DNA of 64,000 nt from Solibacillus sp040274725 (GCA_040274725.1 JBEMAQ010000002.1:124001-188000); one strand, 5' to 3'. Shown: positions 36,061 through 45,448, numbered from the stretch's first letter. The notes: generated by a model not told the origin, from the sequence alone. Numbers and translations are program-made.

Positions 36061-36912
36061 ATGGTAGAGAGTGAAGAACTTCAAATAATTTCACGGTTGG
36101 GCGGATTAACTAATACAAATTATTTGGTAATGTATAACAATGAAAAATGCGTTATGCGCTATGCTGGTGAAGGAACAAGTGAATTTATTAATCGAGAAGA
36201 AGAGTATAAAAATTCAACTGTAGCAGAGAGCCAAGGCATTTATCCAAAGCAATATTATTTTGATCGTGTAACTGGAAATAAAATTACAAAATACATTGAA
36301 GGCTGCTTAACAATGTCTGAGCAGGATTCAAAGAATGTATTTTATCAAAAAGAGATAGCTGCTATTTTTAAAAAGTTACATACATCATCTGAACCGTTTG
36401 TTAATGAATTTCCATTAGAGCAGTTAATGACGGATTATGAGGAGCTTTGTGTAAAGGGTGCGGCCAAATTAGATGAGCGCTTCTTTTCTTCTAAGAGATA
36501 TGTTCAGAGTTTATTAACTAAGTATAATAATTTGAATGTCGAGAAAGTTCCATGCCACATAGATCCTTTATGCGAAAATTTTTTATGGGATCCGACGAAT
36601 GAGAAAATGTATATTATTGACTTTGAATATAGTGGTATGTATGACCCATTATGGGATTTAGCAGACCATGCAATAGAGGCAAATTATTTACCAGAGCATG
36701 ATGAAAGTTTTTTAACTTTTTACTATGGGAAAGGTAATGTAAATAAGGATATTTGGCAGAGGTACTATATGTTACAAATTTTTCAAGATTTCCTCTGGTA
36801 TTTATGGGCAAGCTTTAAAACAGCATGGGGAGAAGATTTTGAAGAGTACGGATGTATGCGTTTTGAACGTCTGCAACGAAATTTGAAAGGATATCAAGAA
36901 AAGTATGACTAA
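36061..36912 (+). CDS. LicA-like choline/ethanolamine kinase (APH phosphotransferase fold)
   Basis: 283 residues, ATG after AAGGGAG. N-terminal LGGLTNTNYLVMYNNEKCVMRYAGEGTSEFINREEEY is typical of LicA-type choline kinases. The catalytic loop reads PCHIDPLCENFLWDPTN and the metal motif MYIIDFEYSGMYDPLWDLADHAIE, matching HxDxxxxN and DFE of choline kinases. It should phosphorylate choline or ethanolamine, though another amino alcohol is possible. It overlaps the LicC-like gene by eight bases, so kinase and cytidylyltransferase form a pair. No LicB transporter or LicD transferase is seen. Confidence 0.85.
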   Translation: MVESEELQIISRLGGLTNTNYLVMYNNEKCVMRYAGEGTSEFINREEEYKNSTVAESQGIYPKQYYFDRVTGNKITKYIEGCLTMSEQDSKNVFYQKEIAAIFKKLHTSSEPFVNEFPLEQLMTDYEELCVKGAAKLDERFFSSKRYVQSLLTKYNNLNVEKVPCHIDPLCENFLWDPTNEKMYIIDFEYSGMYDPLWDLADHAIEANYLPEHDESFLTFYYGKGNVNKDIWQRYYMLQIFQDFLWYLWASFKTAWGEDFEEYGCMRFERLQRNLKGYQEKYD

Positions 36913-37606
36913 AGCAATAATACTAGCTGCTGGAATGGGTACAAGATTACGTCCATTAACAGAATCTACACACAAATCTTTATTGACTATTAATAATCAG
37001 CCTTTTCTTGAGAGAAGTATTGACTTTTTATTGCAGCAAGATGTTGAAGAAATTGTGATTGTTACAGGATATTTAAAGGAACAATTTAACTATTTACTTC
37101 AAAAATATAAAGAAGTAAAGATTGTTAATAATGAATACTTTGATAAGTATAACAATGTTTATTCATTATACTTAGTACGGGGGTATTTAGGGGATTGTTT
37201 TATTTTAGAGGGAGATCTTTATTTACATCAATCCATTTTTCAAATAAATAATCAGACTCGTTCGAACTATTATGTGAAGCAAATAACAACAGATAAACAG
37301 GAATGGATTGTAGATTGTGATGAGCAAGAAAAGATAGTAAATATTCGCGTTGATGGTGTAGAAAGTTCAGATTTTATTTCAGCTGGAATTACATATTTAA
37401 GTGATGCAGATGGAGCGATTATTGAAAATGCCTTAAGTCAGTTGAACTTTGAGCAAGATGCTAAAAATCTATATTGGGATGAGATTTTGATAGAGAACTT
37501 GCATCACTTACAGATTTACGCTGCAAAAATTCCAGAAGGTACTGTTTTTGAAATCGACGATGTTCAGGATTATGACAGTTTAAAGCAACAATTTAATAAA
37601 TCGTAG
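36905..37606 (+). CDS. LicC-like nucleotidyltransferase (phosphocholine cytidylyltransferase type)
   Basis: 233 residues, the size of pneumococcal LicC. KAIILAAGMGTRLRPLTESTHKSLLTINNQPFLERSIDFL is the NTP-transferase signature, with R and K of the pyrophosphorylase loop. Later IVTGYLKEQF, VNNEYFDKYNNVYSLYLVR (close to LicC-type YNN-x-YSL) and FILEGDLYLH (metal Asp) follow. It should make a CDP-activated alcohol phosphate from CTP. It is translationally coupled to the LicA-like kinase and ends 12 bases before the FAD enzyme gene. Confidence 0.87.
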   Translation: MTKAIILAAGMGTRLRPLTESTHKSLLTINNQPFLERSIDFLLQQDVEEIVIVTGYLKEQFNYLLQKYKEVKIVNNEYFDKYNNVYSLYLVRGYLGDCFILEGDLYLHQSIFQINNQTRSNYYVKQITTDKQEWIVDCDEQEKIVNIRVDGVESSDFISAGITYLSDADGAIIENALSQLNFEQDAKNLYWDEILIENLHHLQIYAAKIPEGTVFEIDDVQDYDSLKQQFNKS

Positions 37607-37618
37607 AAGGAGATTCAA

Positions 37619-38839
37619 ATGAAAAAGATCTTTGATACAGTAATATGTGGAGCTGGACCCGCAGGAATGTCTCAATTTATTTATCAAGATTCAATTGGCC
37701 ACCTGAATCAATTTTTAGATATGGGTGTTTGTGTATTAGAAAAAAAAGAAACACTTTTATCTGGAAACTTAAGTAATTATAACATTTCTGCTAATTCCAA
37801 GGGCTCGGCGTTATTTGAATTTTTAACAGATCAATCGACAATAAAACAATTTTTAAATGAGCAAAGTTCGATGGATAAAATTGAAAAGATGTACGATGTT
37901 GCGCCTAATCTGATGGAAGTCGGAAAAATCTATGAAGAAATCGGTCGCTTTTTAAAACAAGAAATTGTCCAGCATCCTCTCAGTGAAGTAATTACAGGTG
38001 CAGTGATTGAAGGAATTGAAGTTCAAGCAGATAATAGTTATAAAGTAGTATATGTGAAGCAGCATGAGCGTTTTGAAGTATTTGCTAAAAATATTCATGT
38101 AAATCTAGGTGGAGTTTCTAAAAGCATTAACGTTCACAATGATTCAAGTTTCACTTTAGCACATGAGGTGATTTCAGATAAAGCAACGAAAAATATGGAG
38201 ATATTTAAACAGAATACACCTAAAAATATCGCTTTAATTGGCAACTCACATAGCGCAATGTCTGTACTAAATAAATTAAATCAGGATTATGCTATTTTCA
38301 ATGATGAAAAAGTAAAAATTGATATTTATGGTCAATCGCCAGTTAAATTATATTATGCAAGTACTAGTGAGGCTGATGCAGATGGATATGTCTATGGTGA
38401 AGATGATATTTGTTTTCAAACGAACCGTGTAAATCGTTATTCAGGTATGCGTGAAGAATCGTTTGAAATTGCAAAAGCTATATTGAATGATGAAATTAAA
38501 AATATCAACCTTACAAATTGCTATTTTGAGAACCAAGAAAAGTATGATGTCATTATAGAATGCTTAGGCTATGAAACAAGGATGATTCCTTTTACAAAAA
38601 TGGGTCAGTCAATTCTGTTTAAAATGAATCAAGGTGTGTTATGTACAGATGAATACTTTAGACCACTTTTAATTGATAATCAGCCATTGAAAAATTGTCA
38701 TGCATACGGGATTGGTGTGGGATTAATTTTAACTCCAGAAAGTGGTGGAGAGAAATCATTTAATCGTAATATTGACGGTGTGTGGCTGTATCAACACTTT
38801 GTTGCAAAGAAATTAGTAGATATGGTGGTCTACCAATAA
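37619..38839 (+). CDS. FAD/NAD(P)-binding oxidoreductase (monooxygenase-like) of unknown substrate
   Basis: 406 residues. FAD-binding DTVICGAGPAGMSQF at the N-terminus, a second nucleotide loop IALIGNSHSAMSVLNKL near residues 205-221, and a late DVIIECLGYETRM that fits the D-x-x-x-x-ATGY region of class B flavin monooxygenases. The order FAD then NADP loop with S-H-S-A resembles N-hydroxylating or FMO-type enzymes, but I do not recognise the family exactly. It sits in the middle of the LicA/LicC and TagD cassette, 12 bases after LicC, so it may alter the amino-alcohol or another wall-polymer substituent. That role is inference. Start ATG follows AGAAGGAG. Confidence 0.65.
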   Translation: MKKIFDTVICGAGPAGMSQFIYQDSIGHLNQFLDMGVCVLEKKETLLSGNLSNYNISANSKGSALFEFLTDQSTIKQFLNEQSSMDKIEKMYDVAPNLMEVGKIYEEIGRFLKQEIVQHPLSEVITGAVIEGIEVQADNSYKVVYVKQHERFEVFAKNIHVNLGGVSKSINVHNDSSFTLAHEVISDKATKNMEIFKQNTPKNIALIGNSHSAMSVLNKLNQDYAIFNDEKVKIDIYGQSPVKLYYASTSEADADGYVYGEDDICFQTNRVNRYSGMREESFEIAKAILNDEIKNINLTNCYFENQEKYDVIIECLGYETRMIPFTKMGQSILFKMNQGVLCTDEYFRPLLIDNQPLKNCHAYGIGVGLILTPESGGEKSFNRNIDGVWLYQHFVAKKLVDMVVYQ

Positions 38840-38934
38840 TCATTAACTAGCAAGGCTAAGTAGTCATAAAACATATAATAGGGAATTTTTCTGCGAATTT
38901 AACAAAGTCGTTAGTTAGAGAAGGAGATTGTAAA

Positions 38935-39321
38935 ATGAGACGTGTAATTACTTACGGCACATTTGATTTATTACATTACGGACATATCAATTTATTGAAA
39001 AGAGCTAAAGAGCATGGCGATTATTTAATAGTTGCATTATCTTCGGATGAATTTAATGAAAAAAAAGGAAAGGAAAGTTATTTTAGTTTCGCTGAAAGAA
39101 AGCAACTTTTGGAATCCATTCGTTATGTAGATCTAGTAATCACTGAAGATAATTGGGGTCAAAAAAAGGACGATATTTTAAAATATGAGATCGATTGCTT
39201 TGTAATGGGAAATGATTGGGAAGGCAAGTTTGATGAATTAAATGATTTCTGTGAGGTTGTATATTTAGAAAGAACGCCTGAAATATCGACTACAAAAATT
39301 AAGAATGAGTTAAAATTATAA
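38935..39321 (+). CDS. tagD: glycerol-3-phosphate cytidylyltransferase
   Basis: 128 residues, the exact size of TagD. RVITYGTFDLLHYGHINLLKRAKEHGDYLIVALSSDEFNEKKGK carries H14/H17 of the HxGH motif; RTPEISTTKIK is the second signature. It makes CDP-glycerol from CTP and glycerol-3-phosphate and supplies the TagB/F-like polymerase at 34877. ATG follows GAAGGAG. Its presence with that polymerase is the best evidence that the 33-41 kb cassette makes a glycerol-phosphate polymer or substituent. No TagA or TagO homologue lies nearby. Confidence 0.95.
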   Translation: MRRVITYGTFDLLHYGHINLLKRAKEHGDYLIVALSSDEFNEKKGKESYFSFAERKQLLESIRYVDLVITEDNWGQKKDDILKYEIDCFVMGNDWEGKFDELNDFCEVVYLERTPEISTTKIKNELKL

Positions 39322-39375
39322 AGTAAAGCTTGGTTGAGTTTTAGAACATATTTAGTATAGATGAGCTCATGATTC

Positions 39376-40704
39376 ATGAACCGCAAAATATTCGAAGAGG
39401 AAGTGCATCATTTGGATATTATTAATATGCAGAAAATTATATATGATTCAAGTTTGAATATGGCCATTATTGCCATTAACATGACAATTATTGGATTAAC
39501 GTCCCTAGCGGATTTTAAGAAAGTAATTGGGGTTGATTATGGAACGTTTCTAATGAAAAAGTATAAACTAGTTTGCCGTTTTACTGTCTATCATGTGTTA
39601 ATTCTTTTTGCGGTCGTTAATGTGAGTTCTTTATTTTTAATGTTCGTTGATAATTATACCTTTCGAATTATTAATTTTATACTTTTAATCTTAAGTTTGA
39701 TTTTTGCGATTTATTATTTCTTTACTTTTATCATTGTCGATAATAAATCGGTCAGAAAACAAATTTATCAGATGGAACTTGAAGGATCCTATATTCATAG
39801 TAATAATGAAAAACATCATGATGCGGATGAGCTCACTAGAATGAATAGTGGCTCGAGTTGTCCTAAAAAAATTTCGAGTAATTTGGTTGAATTTTTTAAT
39901 ACATATAATGACGAGACTCAAAAAACGTTTCAAGAAATATTTGGTCCAACTTCATTGCTCTATGATGATAGTAAGAAAAGACAAAAACGTTATCAAAAGA
40001 TGCATGGTGCAAAACCCTATATTTATCGGAAAGAAGCGTCTAGTATAGCGGATATTTCATTCGAATTTTTACAGTTTCTGCGTACGAATCAGATTGCGGA
40101 TAAATGGGCGCTTGAGATTTTACGGTTAATGGATGGAAAGAATAGTGATCACTATGAAATATTACGTCTTTATAATTTCACACGGTTAATGGCACAAATT
40201 AATTTGTTTATTTCAACAGGCGCTATTTATCAATACAAATTTCTTCAACATTTGGAGCCATTTTATTATAAGGCTGTTCAATTTGACGGGGATGACGCAA
40301 TGAAAGTTCATGTGCTTGAAGTTGAAGAATATGCATTTAGACAATTACTGCAATTAATGTATAGTAAGAATGATTGTAAGGATTTATTATTTTATCAGTT
40401 TGCCGAAGAGTGGCTGTTACAGATGATCCGTACTGATACATATAAGGGATTACTGTCGAAGGACAAAATGATTTCTATCATGCTAAAAAAAGTTCACAAA
40501 TACGATACCCCTGAATACAAAAAAACATTTACAGAAGTGTTATCGGCGTATTATGCCGTAAGCAACAATGTCCCCCCCGAGCTTTGTTTATCAGAAGTTA
40601 AAGAATATATTAAAAATAAACCTTTAGAAAATACAGCCTATGAAAAGATTTCACAAAAAGAATTATTTGAGTCTGAAGTGGCGATAGTTAGCTCCATGCA
40701 CTAA
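39376..40704 (+). CDS. unknown membrane protein, 442 residues
   Basis: No family recognised. Three probable membrane helices lie in the first third (about residues 28-45, 72-93 and 100-122, the last two adjacent: FRIINFILLILSLIFAIYYFFTFIIV). A charged region with GSSCP and then a long helical, basic soluble domain (residues about 150-440) follows; repeated L/Y-rich stretches such as EILRLYNFTRLMAQINLFIS and EWLLQMIRT suggest a helical bundle. The start at 39376 has no strong ribosome site; an ATG at 39427 (INMQKIIYDSS) is an alternative with no better site. It is the last gene of the cassette before galE copy 2. It could be the missing transferase, a sensor or a polymer-modification scaffold; nothing in it decides this. 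Confidence 0.7.
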   Translation: MNRKIFEEEVHHLDIINMQKIIYDSSLNMAIIAINMTIIGLTSLADFKKVIGVDYGTFLMKKYKLVCRFTVYHVLILFAVVNVSSLFLMFVDNYTFRIINFILLILSLIFAIYYFFTFIIVDNKSVRKQIYQMELEGSYIHSNNEKHHDADELTRMNSGSSCPKKISSNLVEFFNTYNDETQKTFQEIFGPTSLLYDDSKKRQKRYQKMHGAKPYIYRKEASSIADISFEFLQFLRTNQIADKWALEILRLMDGKNSDHYEILRLYNFTRLMAQINLFISTGAIYQYKFLQHLEPFYYKAVQFDGDDAMKVHVLEVEEYAFRQLLQLMYSKNDCKDLLFYQFAEEWLLQMIRTDTYKGLLSKDKMISIMLKKVHKYDTPEYKKTFTEVLSAYYAVSNNVPPELCLSEVKEYIKNKPLENTAYEKISQKELFESEVAIVSSMH

Positions 40705-40782
40705 GTGTGAACTTCCTTAACTGTATGACACTTAAAATAAACAATATAACGCACTTTAGGTTATAAAGAAGGTGGGATAACG

Positions 40783-41778
40783 ATGCATATTTTAGTAACA
40801 GGTGGTGCCGGCTTTATCGGCTCCCATACAGTCATCGCATTACTTGAAGAAGGTCATTCGGTTGTGGTAGCAGATAATTTAAGTAATAGTAAAAGAGAGA
40901 CAATTGGCACATTGGAGCAGATTACAGGACAGCGTGTTGAATTTCATGAGATGGATGTCACAAATGAAGTGGCAGTTCATGCATTATTTGAGGCGCATGC
41001 ATTTGATGGGGTCATTCATTTTGCGGGGCTGAAGGCAGTTGGTGAGTCGGTTGAGAAGCCGATTATGTATTATATGAACAACTTAGTGAGCACGATGGTT
41101 ATTACGAATGCCTGTGTGAAGTACGGCGTGCACAAAATTGTCTTTAGCTCATCGGCGACGGTGTACGGGGACAATCAGGTGCCGTTTTATGAGGAAATGA
41201 CATTACTGCCGACGACGAATCCGTACGGGGAGACGAAGGCAATGAGCGAGCGTATTTTAAAGGATGTTGCCTTTGTGACGCCGCAGCTCGGTGTGTCGCT
41301 ACTGCGCTATTTCAATCCAGTCGGTGCGCATAAAAGCGGTTTGATTGGTGAGTCACCAAATGGGATTCCGAATAATTTAATGCCGTTTGTCACACAAGTG
41401 GCAAAAGGAAAGCGAGCTGAGCTAAGTGTGTTTGGTAATGACTATGACACGGTGGACGGCTCAGGTGTGCGCGATTATATTCACGTTGTCGATTTAGCCG
41501 AGGGGCATGTCGCAGCGATTGAGCAGCTGACGCCGGGAACGCATGTGTACAATCTTGGTACTGGTCAAGGTACAAGCGTACTACAGCTTGTTCAGGCCTT
41601 TGAGAAAGTAAATGGTGTGCGCGTACCGTATAAAATCGTCGCGCGTCGCCCAGGCGATATCGCGAGCTGTTATGCGGATGCGACAAAGGCAAAGCAGGAG
41701 CTCGGCTGGGTAGCAAAGCGCGGCATTGAAGAAATGTGCGAAGATGCTTGGCGATTTGAGCAGGGCTCCACTAAGTAA
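40783..41778 (+). CDS. galE: UDP-glucose 4-epimerase, copy 2
   Basis: 331 residues with the same motifs as copy 1 (GGAGFIGSH, catalytic Y148 and K152 in PYGETKAMS). It is identical over the first 377 bases and differs most in the middle (YGDNQVPFYEEMT against YGENVVPFHEGMT). The ribosome site (AGGTGGGATAACG) also nearly matches copy 1, so similarity begins just upstream of the start. The last nine codons differ (EQGSTK). It is 8758 bases from copy 1 in the same direction. Function is the same; having both next to the cassette suggests it may supply galactose units to that polymer. Confidence 0.95.
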   Translation: MHILVTGGAGFIGSHTVIALLEEGHSVVVADNLSNSKRETIGTLEQITGQRVEFHEMDVTNEVAVHALFEAHAFDGVIHFAGLKAVGESVEKPIMYYMNNLVSTMVITNACVKYGVHKIVFSSSATVYGDNQVPFYEEMTLLPTTNPYGETKAMSERILKDVAFVTPQLGVSLLRYFNPVGAHKSGLIGESPNGIPNNLMPFVTQVAKGKRAELSVFGNDYDTVDGSGVRDYIHVVDLAEGHVAAIEQLTPGTHVYNLGTGQGTSVLQLVQAFEKVNGVRVPYKIVARRPGDIASCYADATKAKQELGWVAKRGIEEMCEDAWRFEQGSTK

Positions 41779-41794
41779 AAAGAATAGTTTCATG

Positions 41795-41832
41795 AACCAG
41801 CCATTGCTTATATTAGATGGCTGGTTATTTTA
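41795..41832 (+). terminator. rho-independent terminator after galE copy 2
   Basis: AACCAGCCAT pairs perfectly with ATGGCTGGTT around a 12-base loop, followed by ATTTTAT. It ends the cassette operon 16 bases after the stop. Confidence 0.85.
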
Positions 41833-41904
41833 TATATCTACAACTCCCTTTAACTCAAAAAACTACTCAAAAATACAATTTATACCTCAAAAATGGTATT
41901 GTAG

Positions 41905-41932
41905 TTGAATTTATATGGGGGTATATTATACT
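41905..41932 (+). promoter_or_regulatory. candidate sigma-A promoter of the first SLH protein
   Basis: TTGAAT, 16-base spacer, TATACT; the start codon is 88 bases further on. Both hexamers are close to consensus and the region is intergenic after a terminator, so this is a reasonable call. Confidence 0.55.
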
Positions 41933-42019
41933 AGTTAACGTGAATGATAATATTTTTTAGTGATAGAAAAGTATTGCAACTTTGTTATTCAGAATATTCT
42001 ATCGGAATGAGGGTTTATT

Positions 42020-45000
42020 GTGTCGAAAAACATGAAGAAGTATTTTAATGCAACATTAGCGACAGCGGTTGCAGCATCTGGAGTTGCTGTAGTGGCGCCG
42101 GTTGCTGTGGAGGCAAGTGCAACGTTTACAGATGTGAAAGCATCTGATTATTTTTATAATGATATTTTAAATTTGAAAGAGCGCGGTATTATTAAAGGCT
42201 TTGAGGATGGGGCTTTCCGTCCAAATCAGGCTGTGACGCGTGGGCAAGTGGCAAAAATTTTAGCAGGTGTGCTTGGTCTTGATACGACGAATGTAACGGA
42301 TCCAGGCTTTACTGATATTCCAACGACGCATCAATATTATGGTGCGATTGCAGCGTTAGCGAACGCGGGCATTATTAGTGGTTTTGAGGACGGTACTTTC
42401 CGTCAAGGCGAACCTGTACTGCGTAACCATATGGCGAAAATGATTACGAACGGCTTTGGTTTAGAGACTGCAAAAGATGCAGCGTCACCATTTACTGATG
42501 TGCGTGCAGATTATGCAAGTTTTATTACGGCGTTATTTACGAATAATGTCACGACAGGTAAGACAGCGACGACGTTTGATGGTGGCTCTTACGTGACGCG
42601 CGGTCAATTAGCGACGTTTGTTGTACGTGCAGAAAATGTACAGCCAGTAGAAGAGGTAGCAGCTGTAGCAACTGAGCAAACGTTAACAGTAACTGCGGTA
42701 GCGGAGACAGTGAAAACAGCAGACGGCGAGTTTACAGTAGCGGAGGCAGTGAAGTCTATTTTCACTGAGGCCAATGCAGCAGCACTTGCAGGCGCGAATG
42801 TTGTAGCAACTGTGCAAAATAACGAAATTATTGCGGTGAAAGCAATTACAATCAATACAGCTGAGCCTATTGTATTTGAAGCGAAGGCTGATTTAGAGAA
42901 GCTTGCTGTGATGAAAGCAACAGAGGCGACATTAACTGTAGATGGTACTGTTCAGGAGCTAGCAATTGCATTAGCAGATACAAAAGTAACATTAGGTGAA
43001 TTGGCAAAAGTAACGAAGCTTGTCCTTGCAGAAGGCGCAAAGGCTGATGAAGTTATTGCCAACTATAGTAAAGTCAAAGCAAACATTACAGAAATCGTGA
43101 ACGTGGCAGGCGAGCAAGTAGCGAAGCCAACATATAGCGGCGGTGGCTCTTCTTCAAGAACACCATCTAAAACGCAAAATATTTTAGCGATTGATGGTGA
43201 CAAAATTACAGCTGCCGGTACATATGGTCCAGCAACAGGTAATCAAGTTATTAAAAAAGATTTAGTCATTGCATCAAAAGATGTGACACTTCAAAACGTA
43301 ACAATTGAAGGGAACTTAATTATCGACAGTGCGGTTGGTGAGGGTGAAGTTTACTTAAACGGTGTAACAGTAAAGGGCCAAACAATCGTTAAAGGTGGCG
43401 GTAAGAATAGTGTGTACTTCACGGATTCTGTATTAGCTACTGTTATTGTTAACAAAAACAATGGTGCAGTGCGTATCGTGGCAGAAGGTAGTACACAAGT
43501 ATTTGAAGTGCAACTTGAAACACCGGCATTAGTTGTAGAGCGCAACTTAGATGCGGGCTCTTCAGGATTTGAGGATGTCATCGTAACAGAAGCGATGCAA
43601 ACAGCGGGCGAAGGCTTCCAAGTAGAGCTTGAAGGTGTGTTTGATACAGTTAACTCACGTTCAACACGTGTGCGCATGAATTTAAGTGAAGCAACAGACA
43701 TTCAAACATTAGTATTAAATGCATTAACATTTGTGACAGGCGCGGGTACAATCCAAACAGCACGTATTAATGCAGATGGCTCAACGCTTTCACAGCGTCC
43801 GCAAAATCTTGTGTTAGATATTAGCGGTCATGTGACAATTGCGGGTGAAAATGTGACAGAAAGCTATTCTAATCCAAACGCGACAGCAGTTGTATCAGCA
43901 ATTCGTGCGTCACAAGGAACAATTGCGGTAGAGATGGATAACTTTATTGCAGGCTTAACAGAGGAAGCTTTTGACGTAAAAGCAACATTAGATGGTCAAG
44001 AGCTTGAACTAAGAGGCTTATACTATGATGCGAACAAAGAGCAGCTTAAATTTAAATCGATTGAGCTTGAAGGTAACATCGGTAAAACAGTAGAAATCAC
44101 TGTAACACCAAAGCACGAAAAGCTGTCAACAGCAGCAGTGAAGTCTTCGTTTGTTATGTCAACAGGCTTTGGCGGTCGCATTACAGATATTCAAAATGCA
44201 GGTATTCCAAATCTTGAAATTAAATTCCGCGCAGGTTCGGGTACGACAGTAGGTGATGTCGTGGCAACTGCGACAACAGACGCATACGGTTACTACACAG
44301 TAAATGTACCAGCAGGCGTGTACACAGGTGAATTCTCAGCGCCAGGTTACTTAACAACACATATGGTAGCAACAGCGACTTCAGATTACTTCAGCACAGA
44401 CCAACATGCAACAGCTATGCGTGCAGCAGCTTCTCAGGAAGTAAAAGTTATGCTGACATGGGATGAGAGACCCTCTGATTTAGATTCGCATTTAGTAGGC
44501 CCAACAGCGGATAATGGTGAATTCCATATCGCATATTACGAAAAACAATATACAGAAAACGGAATTGTTTTTGCTGATTTAGACTGGGATGATACGAGCT
44601 CATATGGTCCAGAAACAACAACAATTCGCCAATTAAAAGACGGCGAGTACCGCTTCTACGTGCACAACTTCTCAGGTCAATCAGGCTATGATACGGCATT
44701 ACGTAAATCGGGCGCGAAAGTAGCTGTTTACTTAGGAAATGCGACAACACCAAAGGAAACATTTATTGTACCAACAGGTGAAGGCACAGAGACAATTTGG
44801 AACGTATTTGATTTAATCGTAACAAATAACGGTGAAACAGTGACGATTCGTCCGGTAAATACGCTTGAGCAAGAAGTGGTGCAATATGAGGAGACGGATT
44901 TAGAGCGAGCAGTTCGATTAATTGAAACGGCTGCTTACAACATCGAAATCTCAGCTGACGCAACACAAGAAGAAAAAATAGCTGCTGTTCAAGCTGTAGT

Positions 45001-45436
45001 AAATAACTTAAATTTACCAGCGGATATTCGAGCTACAGTGTTATATGAGTTTGAAAATTACACAGTTGCAGTAGCGGATGGCAATGAAGTATATAATGCT
45101 TATATTTATCCAAGCTTCACATCCATTGAAGAGGAGCAAGCAACAACTACAGACACAGTTGAATTCACATTCACTTCAACGGTAGACGTTGCTTCAATCG
45201 ACGTAACAGAAATTTATACAACAACAGCAGACACTACAACTGTCACAACACAAGACGGCGTGACTGTAACAACAGATACAGGCGCATTAGCAATTAGCTT
45301 CGGCTCATTAACTGTATCAACAGCAGATACGGTTGTCATCGTTGTAACGGATTCAGAAGGTAACAAAACACCTTATGAAGTGAAGTTCAACGGCATAACA
45401 TGGGTAGCAACAGTACGCGCTCCAGAAAATAATTAA
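42020..45436 (+). CDS. SLH-domain surface protein with DUF2135/YfaP-like domain, 1138 residues
   Basis: GTG start with GAGGG upstream. Signal peptide (MSKNMKKYFNATLATAVAASGVAVVAPVAVEA) then three SLH modules (residues about 34-205; first FTDVKASDYFYNDILNLKERGIIKGFEDGAFRPNQAVTRGQ). An Ala/Val/Thr-rich region and GGGSSSRTP linker lead to beta-rich repeats, a carboxypeptidase-regulatory-like segment (TTDAYGYYTVNVPAGVYTGEFSAPGY, about 750) and, near residues 806-955, MLTWDERPSDLDSHLVGP ... HNFSGQSGYD, matching YfaP/DUF2135 domains. The C-terminus is Thr-rich (TTDTVEFTFTS). It should be anchored to the wall glycan by SLH. A terminator follows. The DUF2135 function is unknown; surface display is clear. 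Confidence 0.9.
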   Translation: MSKNMKKYFNATLATAVAASGVAVVAPVAVEASATFTDVKASDYFYNDILNLKERGIIKGFEDGAFRPNQAVTRGQVAKILAGVLGLDTTNVTDPGFTDIPTTHQYYGAIAALANAGIISGFEDGTFRQGEPVLRNHMAKMITNGFGLETAKDAASPFTDVRADYASFITALFTNNVTTGKTATTFDGGSYVTRGQLATFVVRAENVQPVEEVAAVATEQTLTVTAVAETVKTADGEFTVAEAVKSIFTEANAAALAGANVVATVQNNEIIAVKAITINTAEPIVFEAKADLEKLAVMKATEATLTVDGTVQELAIALADTKVTLGELAKVTKLVLAEGAKADEVIANYSKVKANITEIVNVAGEQVAKPTYSGGGSSSRTPSKTQNILAIDGDKITAAGTYGPATGNQVIKKDLVIASKDVTLQNVTIEGNLIIDSAVGEGEVYLNGVTVKGQTIVKGGGKNSVYFTDSVLATVIVNKNNGAVRIVAEGSTQVFEVQLETPALVVERNLDAGSSGFEDVIVTEAMQTAGEGFQVELEGVFDTVNSRSTRVRMNLSEATDIQTLVLNALTFVTGAGTIQTARINADGSTLSQRPQNLVLDISGHVTIAGENVTESYSNPNATAVVSAIRASQGTIAVEMDNFIAGLTEEAFDVKATLDGQELELRGLYYDANKEQLKFKSIELEGNIGKTVEITVTPKHEKLSTAAVKSSFVMSTGFGGRITDIQNAGIPNLEIKFRAGSGTTVGDVVATATTDAYGYYTVNVPAGVYTGEFSAPGYLTTHMVATATSDYFSTDQHATAMRAAASQEVKVMLTWDERPSDLDSHLVGPTADNGEFHIAYYEKQYTENGIVFADLDWDDTSSYGPETTTIRQLKDGEYRFYVHNFSGQSGYDTALRKSGAKVAVYLGNATTPKETFIVPTGEGTETIWNVFDLIVTNNGETVTIRPVNTLEQEVVQYEETDLERAVRLIETAAYNIEISADATQEEKIAAVQAVVNNLNLPADIRATVLYEFENYTVAVADGNEVYNAYIYPSFTSIEEEQATTTDTVEFTFTSTVDVASIDVTEIYTTTADTTTVTTQDGVTVTTDTGALAISFGSLTVSTADTVVIVVTDSEGNKTPYEVKFNGITWVATVRAPENN

Positions 45437-45448
45437 TACAACATAACG

